Shown piece by piece: positions 26,801-41,800 of a stretch of 64,000 nucleotides of DNA; within the stretch, counting starts at the first letter, position 1, and each line of letters begins with the position of its first letter. The translations under genes and the position numbers were made by a program. The stretch is from Prinia subflava (Eukaryota > Chordata > Aves > Passeriformes > Cisticolidae). The notes below the pieces were generated by a model, which was given only the letters and a program-made list of their open reading frames with translations, was not told where the DNA came from and searched no databases. The stretch covers positions 59,917,803-59,981,802 of the forward strand of contig NC_086283.1 of the NCBI RefSeq assembly GCF_021018805.1. The letters are read 5' to 3'.

Positions 26801-29800
26801 CTCTGGCTTCCAAAGGTAGCCAGCTTTGGTCTGAAGGAGAATCCACTGGCTAAACCAAACCAATTGCTATTGCATTTCCTGTTTCTTGGGAGTCATGGAT
26901 GTTCATCACAGCATGGATGTGTTTGGAAACTGCTGACAAAGCAAAAGTAATACTATGCTTGTAGCAGATATTAACTGAAGCTTTCCTGTTTAGGATGGAT
27001 GGGGCACTTCTCTCTCACAGGGCTCTGTTCAGATCAGTTAAGGGCACAGTGGCAGCAGAGCATTTGAAAGTCTGTTCTGTCACAGCACTGAGATGCCACA
27101 GGATTTGGGGGATGCAAATTCTGCAGTACAATAAGTGGCCTACAGTAGGGTTCAGTATTTCTGAGAAGAGTAGGAGTACTTCCAGGATGGCTCCTGCACA
27201 AAGAAATGAAAAAAATCTTCATCAGCAATGATCAACCATGCACCTTTGGTCAGTATAGAAGGTTTTTCTACTTTGGTTGGGGTTTTTTTTCCACTAGTAA
27301 GTAGCTTATCTAGTATCTTTTTTTCTGTGTTCTTCACAGAATGCAACATAAATAGCAGAAAATTAATGTTGGTGCCTACTGTGGTTTGTGAGAGACCTTG
27401 GTCAATGGACTGCCTCTGTCTGAGCCTGCATATTACACATTTAGCATAGGCTGAACTTAAAAAAAAAGAGCTCATTAATATTTTTTCTTTGAGAGGGATG
27501 AGAATACAACGAAGATACCATGGTATGAGTCCAAGCATGAATTTGAGATAATGTCCTGAGTTTAACTGGGACCATTAAGCTGACCTGAATGGAGTCAGAT
27601 CACAGTCAAAGAAAGAGAGCACAACCAAACAGAAAGCTTTTATCCTTACACTGGTAATGGCCTGTCTTCCTTCTCTCTCTCAGTAGATCTGAACCTCTGA
27701 TAATCAGGCCATTGACCTGATGGTTGTTTCATGCAGATTTCCTCCTGTATGGAGTCACAGTAACTTCAACGACTGAACACAGTTTATAGTTCACCAGCTG
27801 GTGGATCAGCCATAGTGTAAGATGTGCAGAGCTTAGTCCACAAGTTACAGTTGCACCAAGTGCAATGGATTTCTACTGAAGAAGAAGCAAGCCTCGAATT
27901 CAGCTGGTGTTATTAAGTGGATCAATATTCACTTACTTTGCTGCTGAGACTATTTAGTATTCAGGAAGGAGGTGTTACACAACCTACCTCTAATTTTAGA
28001 ACGACATAGTTGAGCAGCTATTGCTGAATGCAAGAGGGCAATTTTATTTTTATTTAAGTGTGCCTGGAAAAGTTTAGAAGTTTATAGTTTGCTACCATTT
28101 TTTCCTAAGGATATGTTTTATTCTTGATTGTTACTGGAATAAAACCAAATTGCGACTTTTCTGCCATAAAGATACTTTTTCATAGAGCTGTGAAGACAGT
28201 GGAGAGATATCTGCCTAAAATTTAAGAAGTAGAGGGCTTAATTTAATTTAAATAAACTTGTGGTCTTTTATTTCCCAAGAGAAACTGAGATGAAACATTA
28301 AACTATGTAGTTCAGGCAAAACTAGGAAAAGTGAAAATCAGTGAATGTCCAAAGGAAATTGCAAAGCATAGTTACTAGAATGTATGTCCATCTCCTTCTG
28401 TTATGTAAAAAGGCAGAGTTCCACTTTACTTAAATCTTGAGATTTAATTCTTAACTTTCTAGACAAGGAAACTTGTGCCAAAAGATTTTTGATTGAAAAT
28501 CTTTCTGGAGTAGATGTTTCTTGGCACCTTTGACATTTGACAGTAGCGAAATAGATTTTTCTTTAATGAAAAACACTGTTTTGTTTTATTTTAAAAGATT
28601 AATAATAGCTTACATTTTCCTCATACAGAGTCCTTGAATTGTCTTCTGCTTTGGCCTTCTTGAATCCCAGGAATCATTTAACTACAAAATTTAGGATTGG
28701 GGAATGTGGGAAATATGGAAAAGTTTAAAGGAAACTATTATGACAGTTTTTTGCTGTTCTCTATGTTGACATTGGTCCTTCTATGATCTGTCAAGTTCTG
28801 TAATAGTAAAAATGCAGAACAATAAAGCCTTTAAATTTTAAAATTTAAAAAAATCTTTAAATAAATATTTAAAAAAATAATAATTAAGCTTACAACTCTT
28901 AATATTCCAACTGTCTTTTCTCCTTTGTCTGCTTCCACCATTTTCGGTACATCAAAAATTTGGTATTCTACGGAAAATGTCCCAAAACCTTTTGAGATTC
29001 TGTCTCCAGATATGGAAAATATTAGTCTCCTACAGAATAATAGATGCTGTTCCAAGCAATTTTATCTTCATCATTGAATTTTGAAGCTCCTAAAAAGCTT
29101 TGTTCAGAATAGATTTTCAGTTAGATTCTCTTCCTTTGTGGGTGACAGATCTTGGTTCTGAATCACCTTCCCTGGTGGGCAAGAGATCTCCCCACTCTAG
29201 AAAATTATCCTAGCGGTGCCACGTCTTTTTCTGGTCATAAGTATATCTGGCAAACAAAGCAGGGGGTAGTTCTGCCTTTCAATTGAATGTTTTTTGCATG
29301 CATCAGGAAAATCTGACCATGTAACATAATACTTAAGCTCCTCTTCTACCTCTTCAAAACAATGTACATTGTTCAGTTCCTAAACAGCTCACAGGTAGAA
29401 TGGGGGCTTGCAGAACCTGTGAAATGCTTTTTCATCACAAGTGTTCTGTGTTCATTCTATTTTCTGTTCCAACTAGCCTCTGAGGTGAGACCAAGGGAAA
29501 AATGAATTCTGTAAACACCCCTTCAACAGTTCCTTATGCATATTTATATTATAGACAAAGGGGATTTATTCCGATTGTTTGTTATTTTAATCATTTGGGG
29601 TTAATTTCCCAGGGTTCTATTCTTTCTTTTCTGTTTTGCAACAATGAATAATATATATCTGACTTGTATTTGTGAAAAGAGGGAAGGAGTTAAATACATT
29701 TATGAATTTTTAATGTTTGAGAACTTTTTATTGGACCTTTTATTAAATTCTCCTTTAAAAATACAGTATTAGAACTTTGATTTCAAATTGCTCCATTGAA

Positions 29801-32800
29801 AGTTTTTGTTATTTTATCATCACTCCTGGCTATGACTGAGGTAACAGTAGAGGCACAGCACTTGGAGAGAACTTGTGGGAGAAAGAAAGCAGAATGGAAG
29901 TATACACTAGCTATGTTACATGGTTAACACATAGTTTGAAATGTCTGTTTCTGTGACTTTATGCACATGTCAATAGTTGGTCCAGTCTTATTCAATCTCT
30001 TTACCAGCAGCCTGGATGAAGGGTTAGAATGAATCCTGAGCCAGTTTGCAGATGGCACAAAACTGGGGGAGTGACTGACACACCTGAAGGCTTTGGTGCC
30101 ACTGGGAGGGAACTTAGTCTGGAAAGCTGGTGTCACGATCCGATGGACGGTCGTGATGGTTCGTTTTGATTTCAAAGTGCAAAAAGAGGTGGAGAGGACT
30201 CAGTTCAACTAAAATCAATGTATCTTTTATTGATACCCACTATGTGCGATAGAGGAAAAAAAAAAAGAGAGAGCGAGAGAAGAGGAAAGAGGGGGGTATA
30301 GCTTCCAACAGGAGTCCTTGTGGCAGAGACCCAACAGACCACCTTCACAGTCCTCGTGGCATGCATCGATAGATCCGTCTGGTCCATCAGGGAGATCTCA
30401 GAGGTGGTAAAGCTGTGGGGACTTATTTTTAGTCTTTTTCAAGGTGAGGGGCAGCTCGCCAGGAAAGGGTGGTAGATCTCGTGAGCGATGCCATCTTTCT
30501 CTCTCCACTTCAGGGAACAGGTACAGCAAAGGTACAGCACAGACCAGTCCAGAGCACAGCTCAGCAAACACAGCTCAGATACCGTGACAGTCCCATTGTT
30601 TCTGCATGGGTTTCCAGGGGACATCTTGGTCCAGTGAATGCACCTGCAGGAGAAACCTGGATCCCACCTCAGTCAGGCAAGAACTCCTGTGTTGTGGTTT
30701 TTGTGGTCCTTGGGGTCTCAGCCTCTGTCCTTGTTCAACAATTGTGAGGCAGATGAGGGCTCTTTGGACTGTGTCTTACTCCACCTCGTGACTCACGATT
30801 GTCACCAAGAGAGCTCCAGCAGCTGGGTTTGTTGTGTTGTTACGAAGTCTTCAGGACTCAATGTCGGTAGCATACCCCAGAAAACAGAGACAGAGAGAGA
30901 GGGAGCGAAAACAAGAGAATAGAGGGAGAAAAAGGAAAACAAGGGAAAAAGACGAGCAACAGTGATTAATGTTGATTAATAAAGTCTCGAAACACATCAC
31001 AATGATAAAAACAAATTACAATGAGGATAATAAAGTTCTAAAACAAATGAATCTTCAAAACAAATGACGATGATAATATTAACAAAATTCTAAAACAAAT
31101 CATAATGATAAATGATTCACAAAATCAAATAAAACAAAAATAATGATAATGTTAATTTAAACAATTTTTGAATAATTAAACAAAAAATTTTAAAGTTATC
31201 ATAATAAATCATACAAAATCAAAATACATAATTAGCTTAGAATCTGCATGTCTAAAATCTATCTTATTTCGGCAAAAATTCATTTTACAGTTCATGACTA
31301 TGGCTTACTTGTATGGTTTGTCTTGTGTCAATATCTCTAAGTACATCTATAGGAGGGGGTATGTAAGCTAAATTGTGTGCATACATTACAGAGGTTAATT
31401 GTTTTAGCTGTTTCATCACTCTCCAATTCATAAAGAATAAGATTGCTGACAAAGCAAATCAAAACCAAAGTCAGAAGAATAATGATGTGATGACAGAATT
31501 TGTTATCAAGGTTTTCTAGATTTTATCTAAAATTTCACTTAGATCCTGATGGAGCAACAATTGCTTTATCAAAGTGAGGTTCATCCCAATCAGGGTAGGC
31601 CTAGCTTGTGGATCAGTATGTAATTAGATTGTAATAGGTGGTGAGAAGTAACTGGAGCTGAATAAGACAAATCAGAAGCTGTGATTTTGGTAAAGTTACA
31701 AACACAAAAATTTAAATTATTTTTAGTGTCCAAGATTACATTTTCTACAGCTACAACATCACAAGCAGTCCTTAAGCATACAAATCCATTTCCTACATGC
31801 AGAAGCACTGTTTCAGGATTCTCGTTAGGATAAACGTCAAAATGACAAATATTTTGTTCCATGTCCAAACAAATGTCCTAAGCTATAATTGTATTACTTT
31901 CACAAATAAACCCTTGTTGTTCTCAGGCAATACAGAGTTCTAAATTAATAGTTTGCAATTTCTCATCAGTTTGATGGGCCCATTTCCTATGCTCGAAAGG
32001 ATAGAGAATAGTTCCATTATGATTCAATCTTAATACAATAATAGGGAATATCAAATGTACTAAAGCATTACATATGGTCAATACAAAAGCTGTGGCTGTG
32101 TTTATCACCGGGTTGTATTCCACCAAGATTGAAATTCTCTTTCGAAATTATTGGCATTGTCCGAAATTACTTTCTGAATTTCAGTAGAAAGAGTGCCTTC
32201 TTTTATAATTGAGGCAGCAACTAACTGTATCCACAACTGAGACTGGAGGCAGCTAAGACCCAAAAGATGTTGTTTTGCAACACTGAGTGCATCAATCATC
32301 AATTTGTGGTTATTCACATTTACCTTTTGTCAGTTTGGTAATAGGTTTGATAATAGCCACTGAGTCATCCCCAAGGCCAATAAGGACAATTGTAAAGGGT
32401 GTTGTCAAATTCCTAATTGTAACAACCAATTTATTAATTAGTAGTTCTAAATCAGCACTATTTAAAATTCCTAATTTTGTTCCTATACACCAATAATGTT
32501 TAAAGTATCACCAGTTTTATCATGGGTTTATGTGGTCTTTATGTCCCTCGGAGTTCTCCTGTGAAAAGTAAACACAACAGAGTCTGTCTCCAAAGACAGA
32601 AAAGTTAGTATGAAGGAATTATCCAGCATGTATTTACGCTTGGAGCTGTCAGGCAAAAAGCAGTGATTTTGGAACACCTGTTAACCCCCATCTATAAGGG
32701 ATATGAGAAGCCCATTTGATCCTTTCACCTTTTGCCCAGTCCTGGACAGTTTTTGCAGTAAAGTGAGACTCGTTATCAGATTGGATTTCTTGTGGTTTTA

Positions 32801-35800
32801 GGAAAGTTCCAAACCATTCTTGCAACGCTTTAACAGTATTATCTCCTGCTAGATTTCCGTCTATCTGGTGAGAAGCTACCCACCCCACAGCAAAGTTCCC
32901 TTGGCTTGCAGTGTTTAGAATTTCTTGCCACTTTTCCTTTTTTCACACTGGGATTCTGTTGACCTCACAGTCAGTTGTTGACTGCTTGAGGCAAGAGGGG
33001 GGTGCTGTTTCAGTGACTAAGGCAGATTTGTCTGGGCTGCCATCCAAGTTATTGCCAAGTTTTTCACAGCTCCTAACAGCTTTAATGCCTTTTAAAGAGC
33101 TTCTCAGGACAACAGGTTGTTGTACTGACAATCCTGCAGATGCAAAACTCCATTCCACCTGGAAACGATCTGTAGGATAAATAGGGCCAAGTGCTTGGTA
33201 AGCAGTTACTTCAAAAATCAACAATGTTATTGCTTCTTCTTGAGAAACACCCCATTCCCTTTTTTTTTTCTTTTCTCAGCAGGTTGTAAGGGGGTCTGGC
33301 AGTTACAGAAAAATCTGGGATATGTTTTCTCCAAAACAATAGTAATCCTAAAATTTGTTGCAGTTCCTTCGTAGATTCTGGCATTTTAATTTGATTGAAG
33401 GAGGTTAACGTATGCATGTCATGTTTCCTTTCCATCAAATTCCCAGAAGTTTTACTTTCAGGGGAAATTTGGAAATCAAGGCTTTTTAAGTTGGAGATTA
33501 TTTTCTGTTGGGCATCCCTCACTTCTTTTATTTCATCTCCACCCACAAGAATATCATCGATGTATTGATAAATAGTTACATTGTCAGCTATGGGTATTTT
33601 TTCTAATTCTTGGGCCAAAGCAGGGTGGGCAAGGTGCGCTTGAGAAGGAAGGGTTTGCTTTGGCTTGTTGCCTGGGTGCTGAGAGGGGGAGGTTGCGATG
33701 GGTTGAATTGTTAGATTGTTTCTGGGCTCACTGCCCAGATTCTGGGAAGAAAGGTGTGTACTGGGCTGTAATTTCTTAGGGGAGGGGTATGCTGGCAAAA
33801 CTTTTTTCTTTGGTGACCTCCTTTTTAGTATCTAATAGCAACAAGTGTTGATGGCTAGTGATGTGTTTTCTTTTTTCTGTTTATTCACTACTAGGAGTTT
33901 TAACATAGCTGGTCAATTCTACTGCAACTTCACTCAATACCCAGACATTACAATCACTGGCAGGTGAATTAGATTGAGGGGATGGTGTCTGGGAGGGTGA
34001 CCGGTGAGAAACCTGATGGGGTTTAACAAGGGCGAGTTTAGAGCCCTGCACCTGTGGTGGGAAGAACTGGAAGTACCTGCACAGCTGGGGGCTGACCTGC
34101 TGGAAAGCAGCTCTGTGAAGAAGAACCTGGGGTGGTGGATGACAAGTTCTCCCTTGCAGTCAGGAGGGCCAATGCTGTCCTGAGGTTCAGCAGCTAGAGT
34201 GTGGCCAGCAGGTCAAGAGCTGTGATTCCCCTTCTACCTGGCCCTGGTGAGGCTACATCTGGAGTGCTGTGTTGAGTTCTGGGCTGCTCAGTACAAGAAA
34301 GACAAGGAGCTACTGGAATGGGTCTGGTAGGGCCATAGATGTGATTCAGGGTCTGGAGCATCTCTCTTATGGGGAGACACTGTGGAAGCTGGGCCACCTT
34401 AGTCCAGAGAAGAGAAGACTGAGAGGTGATCTTGTCAGTATATATAAGTATTTCAAAGGTGAGTGCCCAGCAGATGGTACCAGACTCTTTTCAGTGGTGC
34501 TCAGTGGCAGGATAAGCAGTAATGGCCATAAACTAAAAGGTAATATGAGGAAGAATTTCTTTACAATGCTCTGCCACTGAAACAGGCTGCCCAATAAGGT
34601 CATGGAGCTTCTCTTGCTGGAGACACTCAAAGCCCACCTGGATATGCCCCTGTATGCTCTAGGCAAGGCTGGCTTGGCAGGAAGGCTGGATTAGCAGATC
34701 TCCACAGGTCTTTTCCAACCCTAACAATTCTGTGATTGTGTGATCTTTATTTAATGTCTTTTAATCAATCATGGTGCAGTATCTGCAATTTTTTTCTTAA
34801 ACTGCCTGCTCTCCGTTTAGCAGTGCTCTCTTTGTTCCAAGTATTTCTTTTTTTCTTCCATTTTTCTAGAAATCATGTGCCAAAAAGATACTCAGTATAT
34901 CACCTGGAAAATGTGCAGCATGCATTTTGTAGAAATCAATGCCAAGGTGTCAGGTGTCTTGGCCACCAGACAGTACTGTTACACAACCATCCTGAAGCCT
35001 TTTGAAGTGCTAGGATATGAGAAGATAGGGAAGGAAATCCTGTCTGCAGCAACTAGATTTTGAAATGAATTTCAAAGCTGTTATGTCTTTCTGCATTGTC
35101 AATGTATGCTAGAACTCAGTGGAGTTCAGTGATGGGAATGAATATCAAACTACCCCAAGTCTTTTGAAAATGGATATAAACTTAAATCTATCTCTTGCAA
35201 TAAACTTGAATCTGTTACTTACAAAGCAACAAGCCCAGTCTTCGACTTTCTGACCTTTTTGATGGGAGGCAAGAACTTTTGCTGGAAATCCTCTTGAGTT
35301 TTAAGAGGATTTTGTAGTATTTTGGGGACTGAAGTGCTTATTACTTGACACAGCAAATGTGTGTAAATAAAACAAAATCCCAAAATGCTTATTTTTGTTA
35401 ACCTTCTGTTTTATGGAAAGTTGCAATGGCAAGTTGCCTTGGCCACTAGACAGCAGGGCTTTTGCCCCATGGGAAATTTTGCTCTTGAAGCCATATTTGT
35501 TTGAGAAGAGCATATGTAAGGTAAAGATTAAACACTTAAATATCAACAGTTTAATATTAAAAGGAGCCTTGCAAAAAAGAAAAATAAGTCAGAATAACTA
35601 CTAAACAGTAGTTCTAAACATAAATTTTCTGGAATGTTCCCTTTCTTTAAAAAGAAGTAGTGAGTGTCTGCCAGAATTTAAACATTGGTGATTGAGTAAG
35701 TTACAGTGCTTTGGAGAGCTTTCACATGAATAATTACCAAAAAGAGCTGTGCAATAGGAAGTAGAAGGTGATGTTTTTATTAGGAGTGGGTATCTTTAAC

Positions 35801-38800
35801 ATGGGACTCCTATACCAGTTAATTGTAAATCTCTGCAAATTTTCAAATGTCTAATAAAATCAACAACTAAAACCTAAACCCTAATTGAAATCTTGCATCT
35901 AGCATTATAATTTTATTTGTTTTCTGGCAAGTAGCTGGCAACAGAACATTTCTAAACATAGAGGTGTGAGTTAAGACACAAACTTGTGATCACTAAATAA
36001 AACATGATCTTCTTAGTAGTTTAGCAAAAAGGAAAGCTACAACAGTGTATTTCAGATTCCTGAAGGCCAGGAGCAGAGCACAACCCACAAAGCAGGTAAT
36101 TTATTGTGGTGGTTGATGACTTGGAGGCTGCCTATCCTGGGCAGGTTGGCTCATCTACATGGCAAGGTACATGTTCCAGCTGGACAGCTGAAATAAAAAT
36201 GCTCTGTTGTCCCGGCTGATTGGCAGTCAGGAAGATTGTATTTTCTTATATATAAGAAAATACATACACTGCTTCTGCCACTTATGTGCTAGATTTTCTC
36301 TGTTATATCACATTTCATTTCCCAAAAGCAGGACTCCCAGTGGCAGGGAAGAATGAGTTTCTCAGGAAGCTGGGAGTGAGTGAGGGGTGGGTTGGAGGAA
36401 TCCAGAACTCTTCACACCCTATTGTGAGCCGAGGTTAGAGGACAGAATAGAGAATGGTGTTATGGAAAAGCACAGATTAGATGATTTTTATTGTTGGAAG
36501 GGGGCTTTAGTAGAGAATAGCACCTATTTAGTGAAAAGAAATTAAGAAGTTCATGAGAAAGAGTGAGTCATGCTAACCAATTTGATGGTAACATGAATGC
36601 TACAATTTTTGTGTTTGAAATATTCTTTTGATATATTAGGAAGTATTCAGTATACACTTTCAAACCCCAAAGTAAAGAGTTACAATGTTAATGTTACCAC
36701 AGAAAATTTGTGGTAATCCTTCCTGTCTCAAGTTTGATCTTCCTGTTCCAGGCTGTTTTATTAATCTGCCGTATCAAATTATAGAACTAAGCTGATGAAA
36801 ACGTATGAGTACAATGATAATCAGTATTTTCTTTCATAACTGTTGTGCTTATTTTTAGGTAGTAGTAAAGGTTTGTAATGTGATTGTCAGGTGGTAACTC
36901 ATTCTTATGTGCTTGTTTTGCAGCCATCGGATGCTTTGATTTTGGGAAAGATCAAAAATGTGGACTGTGTGCTCTTAGCAAGGTAAATGAGCATTTTAAG
37001 GGGTTTGAATTATGCATCTTTAAGTTTTCTCAGATTTTTTTCTCTTTTCATTAGGTGAACTGAATTTCTGCTCTGATATCATCTTGGTCTGTGAGCTTGC
37101 TAGCAAAGTCAGGCACAAGTTTGGTTTTTCATAAGCAAATTTGATGGTGCAAGGACTGAGAGTATTGAAAATGCTGTCTAGGTTAGATTAAAAATGCACT
37201 GGGAGGTATTGCCCTATTATAAGTGGCAAGCCTGCAAGACCCACCTGCTCTGATGGTAGACAGATGATGCTGATAACCTTACTAATAGATTCATCTACTC
37301 GCTATGTTTGCAGATTTCCTTTGTGGAATAGAGGACATGTCTGCTTCCAGATGAACTACGTTGCTGGTACTACTGTAAACTCCTCAAAATCATTGCCTTA
37401 GATTATTGAGTCCTCTTGCAGTTACAATTATTGCTTAGGGGGCTGCATCCCCTGCAGTTCTCCCTCTCTATGTAATTTTTGATGTAATTCAGTCATCTTT
37501 TACTATACTTGAAGAGGCTCTGGAAGCAGGATTTGCAGATGAATGTGTGGAAATTTCACACTGATGTAACAATGGATGACTAGGACCAACATGCTACTGA
37601 ATTAAATGTAAGAATACTAACACAGTTGGCGGCATCTGAGCAAAATGCACAGATCAGGTACTGATAACAGGATCTATCAGCAGGCCAAGTCAAGGTAATT
37701 AATCAAGCACAGGATCCATGCAGGGAATCTAGACTGGAACGGTAGGAGATAAGAGATGAGGCTGTAGCGTATGTCTAAAGTCCCCATCCCTCTCTGGAGA
37801 CAGACTACAGCATAGGTCTGAAGGCTGTGAGGGAGACTGGGTTGGGGACTGGCACGCTGTGACATAACTCAAGATTGGGGCCTGAGCTTGGAGGCAGAAG
37901 CACCCAGGCTCACAGGCTTCAGGAGTTTTGTGGAGGCCCAGGGTGAGACTGGCCAAGGCACTTAGGGCCCAGTGGTACACTCAGGGTGCCAATTCTTTTC
38001 ATTCCAGTGTTCTTCCATTAAAGCTGCTGACTGCTAACCATCCTGTAACTAGACTTCTGTCTGTGGTTTTACTTTTCTTATCTTTCGTGGACTTTGCTCA
38101 TGTATTTTATTACATCTGGATAACATTTTTCTTATTTCCTCAAATGAACTGCTAAGTTAAGTTCTCGTAGCTGTACTATTTCAAACTAGATCTTGGACCA
38201 CAGAAGTCTGAACAAGTTGGCTGTGGTTTACCTTCTCCCTGGGATTTATGATCATTCATATAGAAACCTTGTGAATTTACTTTTAGGGTGAAGATACCTG
38301 CAAATTTTTCTTTTGTGTTTTGGTTTCTGAATCAGACTGGGAAAAAAAGATTCTATAAAAAGATTATGACAGCAACTACAATAAAGCAATAAATCTGTGT
38401 GCCTAGTAGTTTATCAGAAGTGCTAATGACAACATGGTAATCCTGACTGACAGTGCTTGATCATGTTGTGCACAGTTCCTGAATTATTAAATTCTTTGGA
38501 CTCTTTGGTCTCTGAAAACGTGAGTTGATAAGTTAATTTCCTTCTTTTCTCTTACATGACTGAAAATCATTTTCTAATGTGTTTAATCATGTAAGTGATG
38601 TGCTTCTGTAGCAAAGCCAGAGATAGCACAAAAGCTTATGCTTATAAGGCCAAGTATTTCTTGTCTTGGTGAAAAAGAATATTGCAGCAGTGTGAAGTCA
38701 TTCTTTTAATTTCTGAAAGCTGTCAGATCACATAAAGATCAATGAGAGAAATGTGGTGATTCTACTGTTTTCTTTGGAAAGATGACAGGTTAGAGCACAA

Positions 38801-41800
38801 TGTGTGTTCTGTGATGTGCCACTCCTTGTGTGGGAGAATACAAGCAACACTTCTGGACAGATTCTTCTTTCTTCAGCAGAAAATTTGTGTAGGTGTATGT
38901 AATTCTTAAAAACCCCCTGTAATGTGTGGAAAAGGAGTTTCAGAATCTATGGACTTAAAAGATTCAGAGAAAAATGCTTATTTTAATCTTGAAGCTGCTG
39001 AAGTATGTTTGAATTGTATTTTTAAGATTCTTTTCTTTACAGTCTTGAACTTAAAATTTTGCATTTAAAAATAAAATTATACCACTGCTTCTTAAATTGT
39101 ATTCCAAGAGCAGCTCAATACATTCAGGAAAACAAAATATACTGGAGGTAGCTGAAATAGTCAGTGCCACTTCCAATATTGTTAGGGGAAATATGTTTCC
39201 TGAAATTCTCCTTATTTGGGAAAAGGAAGGCAATTTCAGTCTGATTTATTTTGCTCTCTTGCTTCATGTATCTTTGCAGACATGGAAGACATCATACAAT
39301 TATGCCATCAAATGTTAATTACCGTGCTAATATCTGGGCATTAAAAGAAGAAAATTGTTCCCATGTATTAGTGACTACTGCCTGTGGTTCATTACGAGAG
39401 GAAATACAACCTGGTGATCTTGTCATAATTGACCAGTTCATTGACAGGTGAGTAAGAAGGAGGAAAAAGAGAACAAATGGGGTTAAACCATATAATAACA
39501 TGTTCATGTTACATTAAGTTTTCATAGAATAGGATGATAGCCTCAGTTCTTCTGTTAAAAAGTGAGATTCATACAAGGAAGTATGATAGGAAATGGGAAT
39601 GTGATTATGAGATGTTCCATTCTAACAGACACAGAAGTACCAGGTTTTGAAGAATGGCCACAAATGATATGAAGTATAGCTCCATGCGAAGACTGTTCAG
39701 AAGTAAAAGAAATTTTCTATTCTCAGATGTGGGAGAGAAACATGAATAGGAGCACAGACCATTCCAAGTTTTATGAGGAATCTGAAATGAAATGGAGAGG
39801 TACAAGAAAGCATAGTAGGAGACAGTTAGGAAAGTATATGTCATAATAATGAGGTCCAGCACAGGAGAGATAAATGCAGCACAGTAGCAAAAGAGAGGCT
39901 GTTGTTTTACAGAAAGAATAGATGCTTGCATATCTTACTTGTTAAGAATCATAAGGAAGTAAATTTGTTTCTGAGGTCTCTGTACAGCAGCCAGTCCTAT
40001 CCTCCGTGATTATTTGACTAGAAAAATTTGAGCACAGCTGGGGGCAAAATAAAGCTACATTTAAGGATCACCAGCAACACCAATAATTCAAAGATCTGGC
40101 TACACATTTTAAAGGTAAATTTACTTTTAATACTTGGAGGTGTATTATATCATTAAGTCTTATTTGGGTATTCCACTTAATTTGAAATATCTAAAATGGC
40201 TTATGCAGCTTCTTTGGGCATTTGTGGTGCTCCTGGTGACATTTCATTGCCAACTGAATATGTAAACCTAGATTTGTTCCCCGCACTGCAGTGCTATTCA
40301 AATTTTGACTTACTGACTTTTTTTTTGCATGTGTAACTGAAATGCTTTTTTTTCATGTAAGAGTAGGGTTTAGATACAGTGTATCTAAATTACTAAGTAC
40401 CCTGCAGGGGCAAGCCCCATATAAAATGTTTCGGGTTATACTGGAGTTGATTTATGGATGATAACATCTATATTGCTGGCAATGTTCTCTTTCTTTTTTT
40501 TTCTTTTTTTAGTATTGATACTGATATACATAGGAAAGATATTAAACAGACTTGGGGACATGGTTTGGGTGATTATGAGTCAAGTACCAGTTATTTTGAC
40601 TGCATTATCATGTGAGTAAGTGACAGGAGCCTGTGTTTGCCTTGGTGAATCACACCTGGATTCACCTTGGTGAATACACACACTGTATCCAGTTCTGGGC
40701 TCCACAGTGCAGTTTGGATATGAACATAGTAGAGAGAACCCAACAGTGGACTATGAAGATATGAAAGGACTGGAGCATCTCTCCTAAAACAAGAGGCTGA
40801 GACAGTGGGACTGTTCAGCCTGAAGAGAACTAGACTCAAGGGGAATATTATTGATCTGTAGAAATACCTGAAGGGAGGGTGCATAGAAGAAGCCAGGCTC
40901 TGTCCAGCAGCACCCAGGGTCAGAGGCAGTAGGAACAGACTGAAACACCATAGGTTCCCTCTGAGCATCAGTGAACACTTCTTACTGAAGGTGACTGAGT
41001 ACTGGCACAGGTTTCCCAGAGAGGTGGCAGAGTCTCCGTCCTTGGGGATACTCAAAGCCATCAAGATAGGGACCTGGACAGCCCATTCTAGGTGAACCTC
41101 CAGAGGCCACTTATACTCTCAGCTATTTTGTGATCTATGTTTTCATTTAGAGTTTATTCAGATGGCCACCAGTAATAATGTGTAGCCTATTTATGAGCAA
41201 TGTTTCATTTGGGCAAGTAATTTTTCGTTTTGATGTAGACAAGTGGAAACTTGTTGTGACTTGTTTAATGACATCAGGAAACCAAAAAGCTTCTCAGAAA
41301 AGCATATGAAAATATTTCAGTGTGGAAAATTATATGTAATATGAATTTAAAAATCATCCCAAACTTGCAGTTTAATTCAGAAAGCTGATACATTGTAATG
41401 GTCTGTCTCTTTTGACAACTGAATTTCTGTGTCAAATCTTTTTCTCATGTTCTGTGCCAGGGAATGTTAGACTGCCAGGTCTTTGGAGATAGGGTCTGCA
41501 TTTAGCCCTTCACAGCAGTCTAAGAGTGATTGCATTATAGAAGTCATTATGCCAACACTACTACTGATGGGAAGATATTTTTGTGGGACAGAGTATTTTA
41601 GTTATCCCCCAAAGTCTGAAAAGATGGAATTTTTCTGAAATCCCTTCTAATGAAAGGTTAGGGTAATGCAAACAGGTACTGGGTAAATTTGCAAAAACAG
41701 TCAGTTATTTTTCTTGTAAGGTATTCTGGCTTCTGTGTAGTGGTTAACCCATGCCAGGCAGTACATAGGAAAGAAGTTGTGCTCTAGGTGGCAAGAATTT

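Larger units (their letters stand above)
25690..36923 (+). other. MTAP intron 2
   Basis: The longest intron. 25690-29965 shows nothing beyond short AT-rich tracts (for example 28831-28892). 29966-34743 is a CR1 split by an antisense retroviral remnant. 34744-36923 shows nothing recognisable. Confidence 0.9.
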
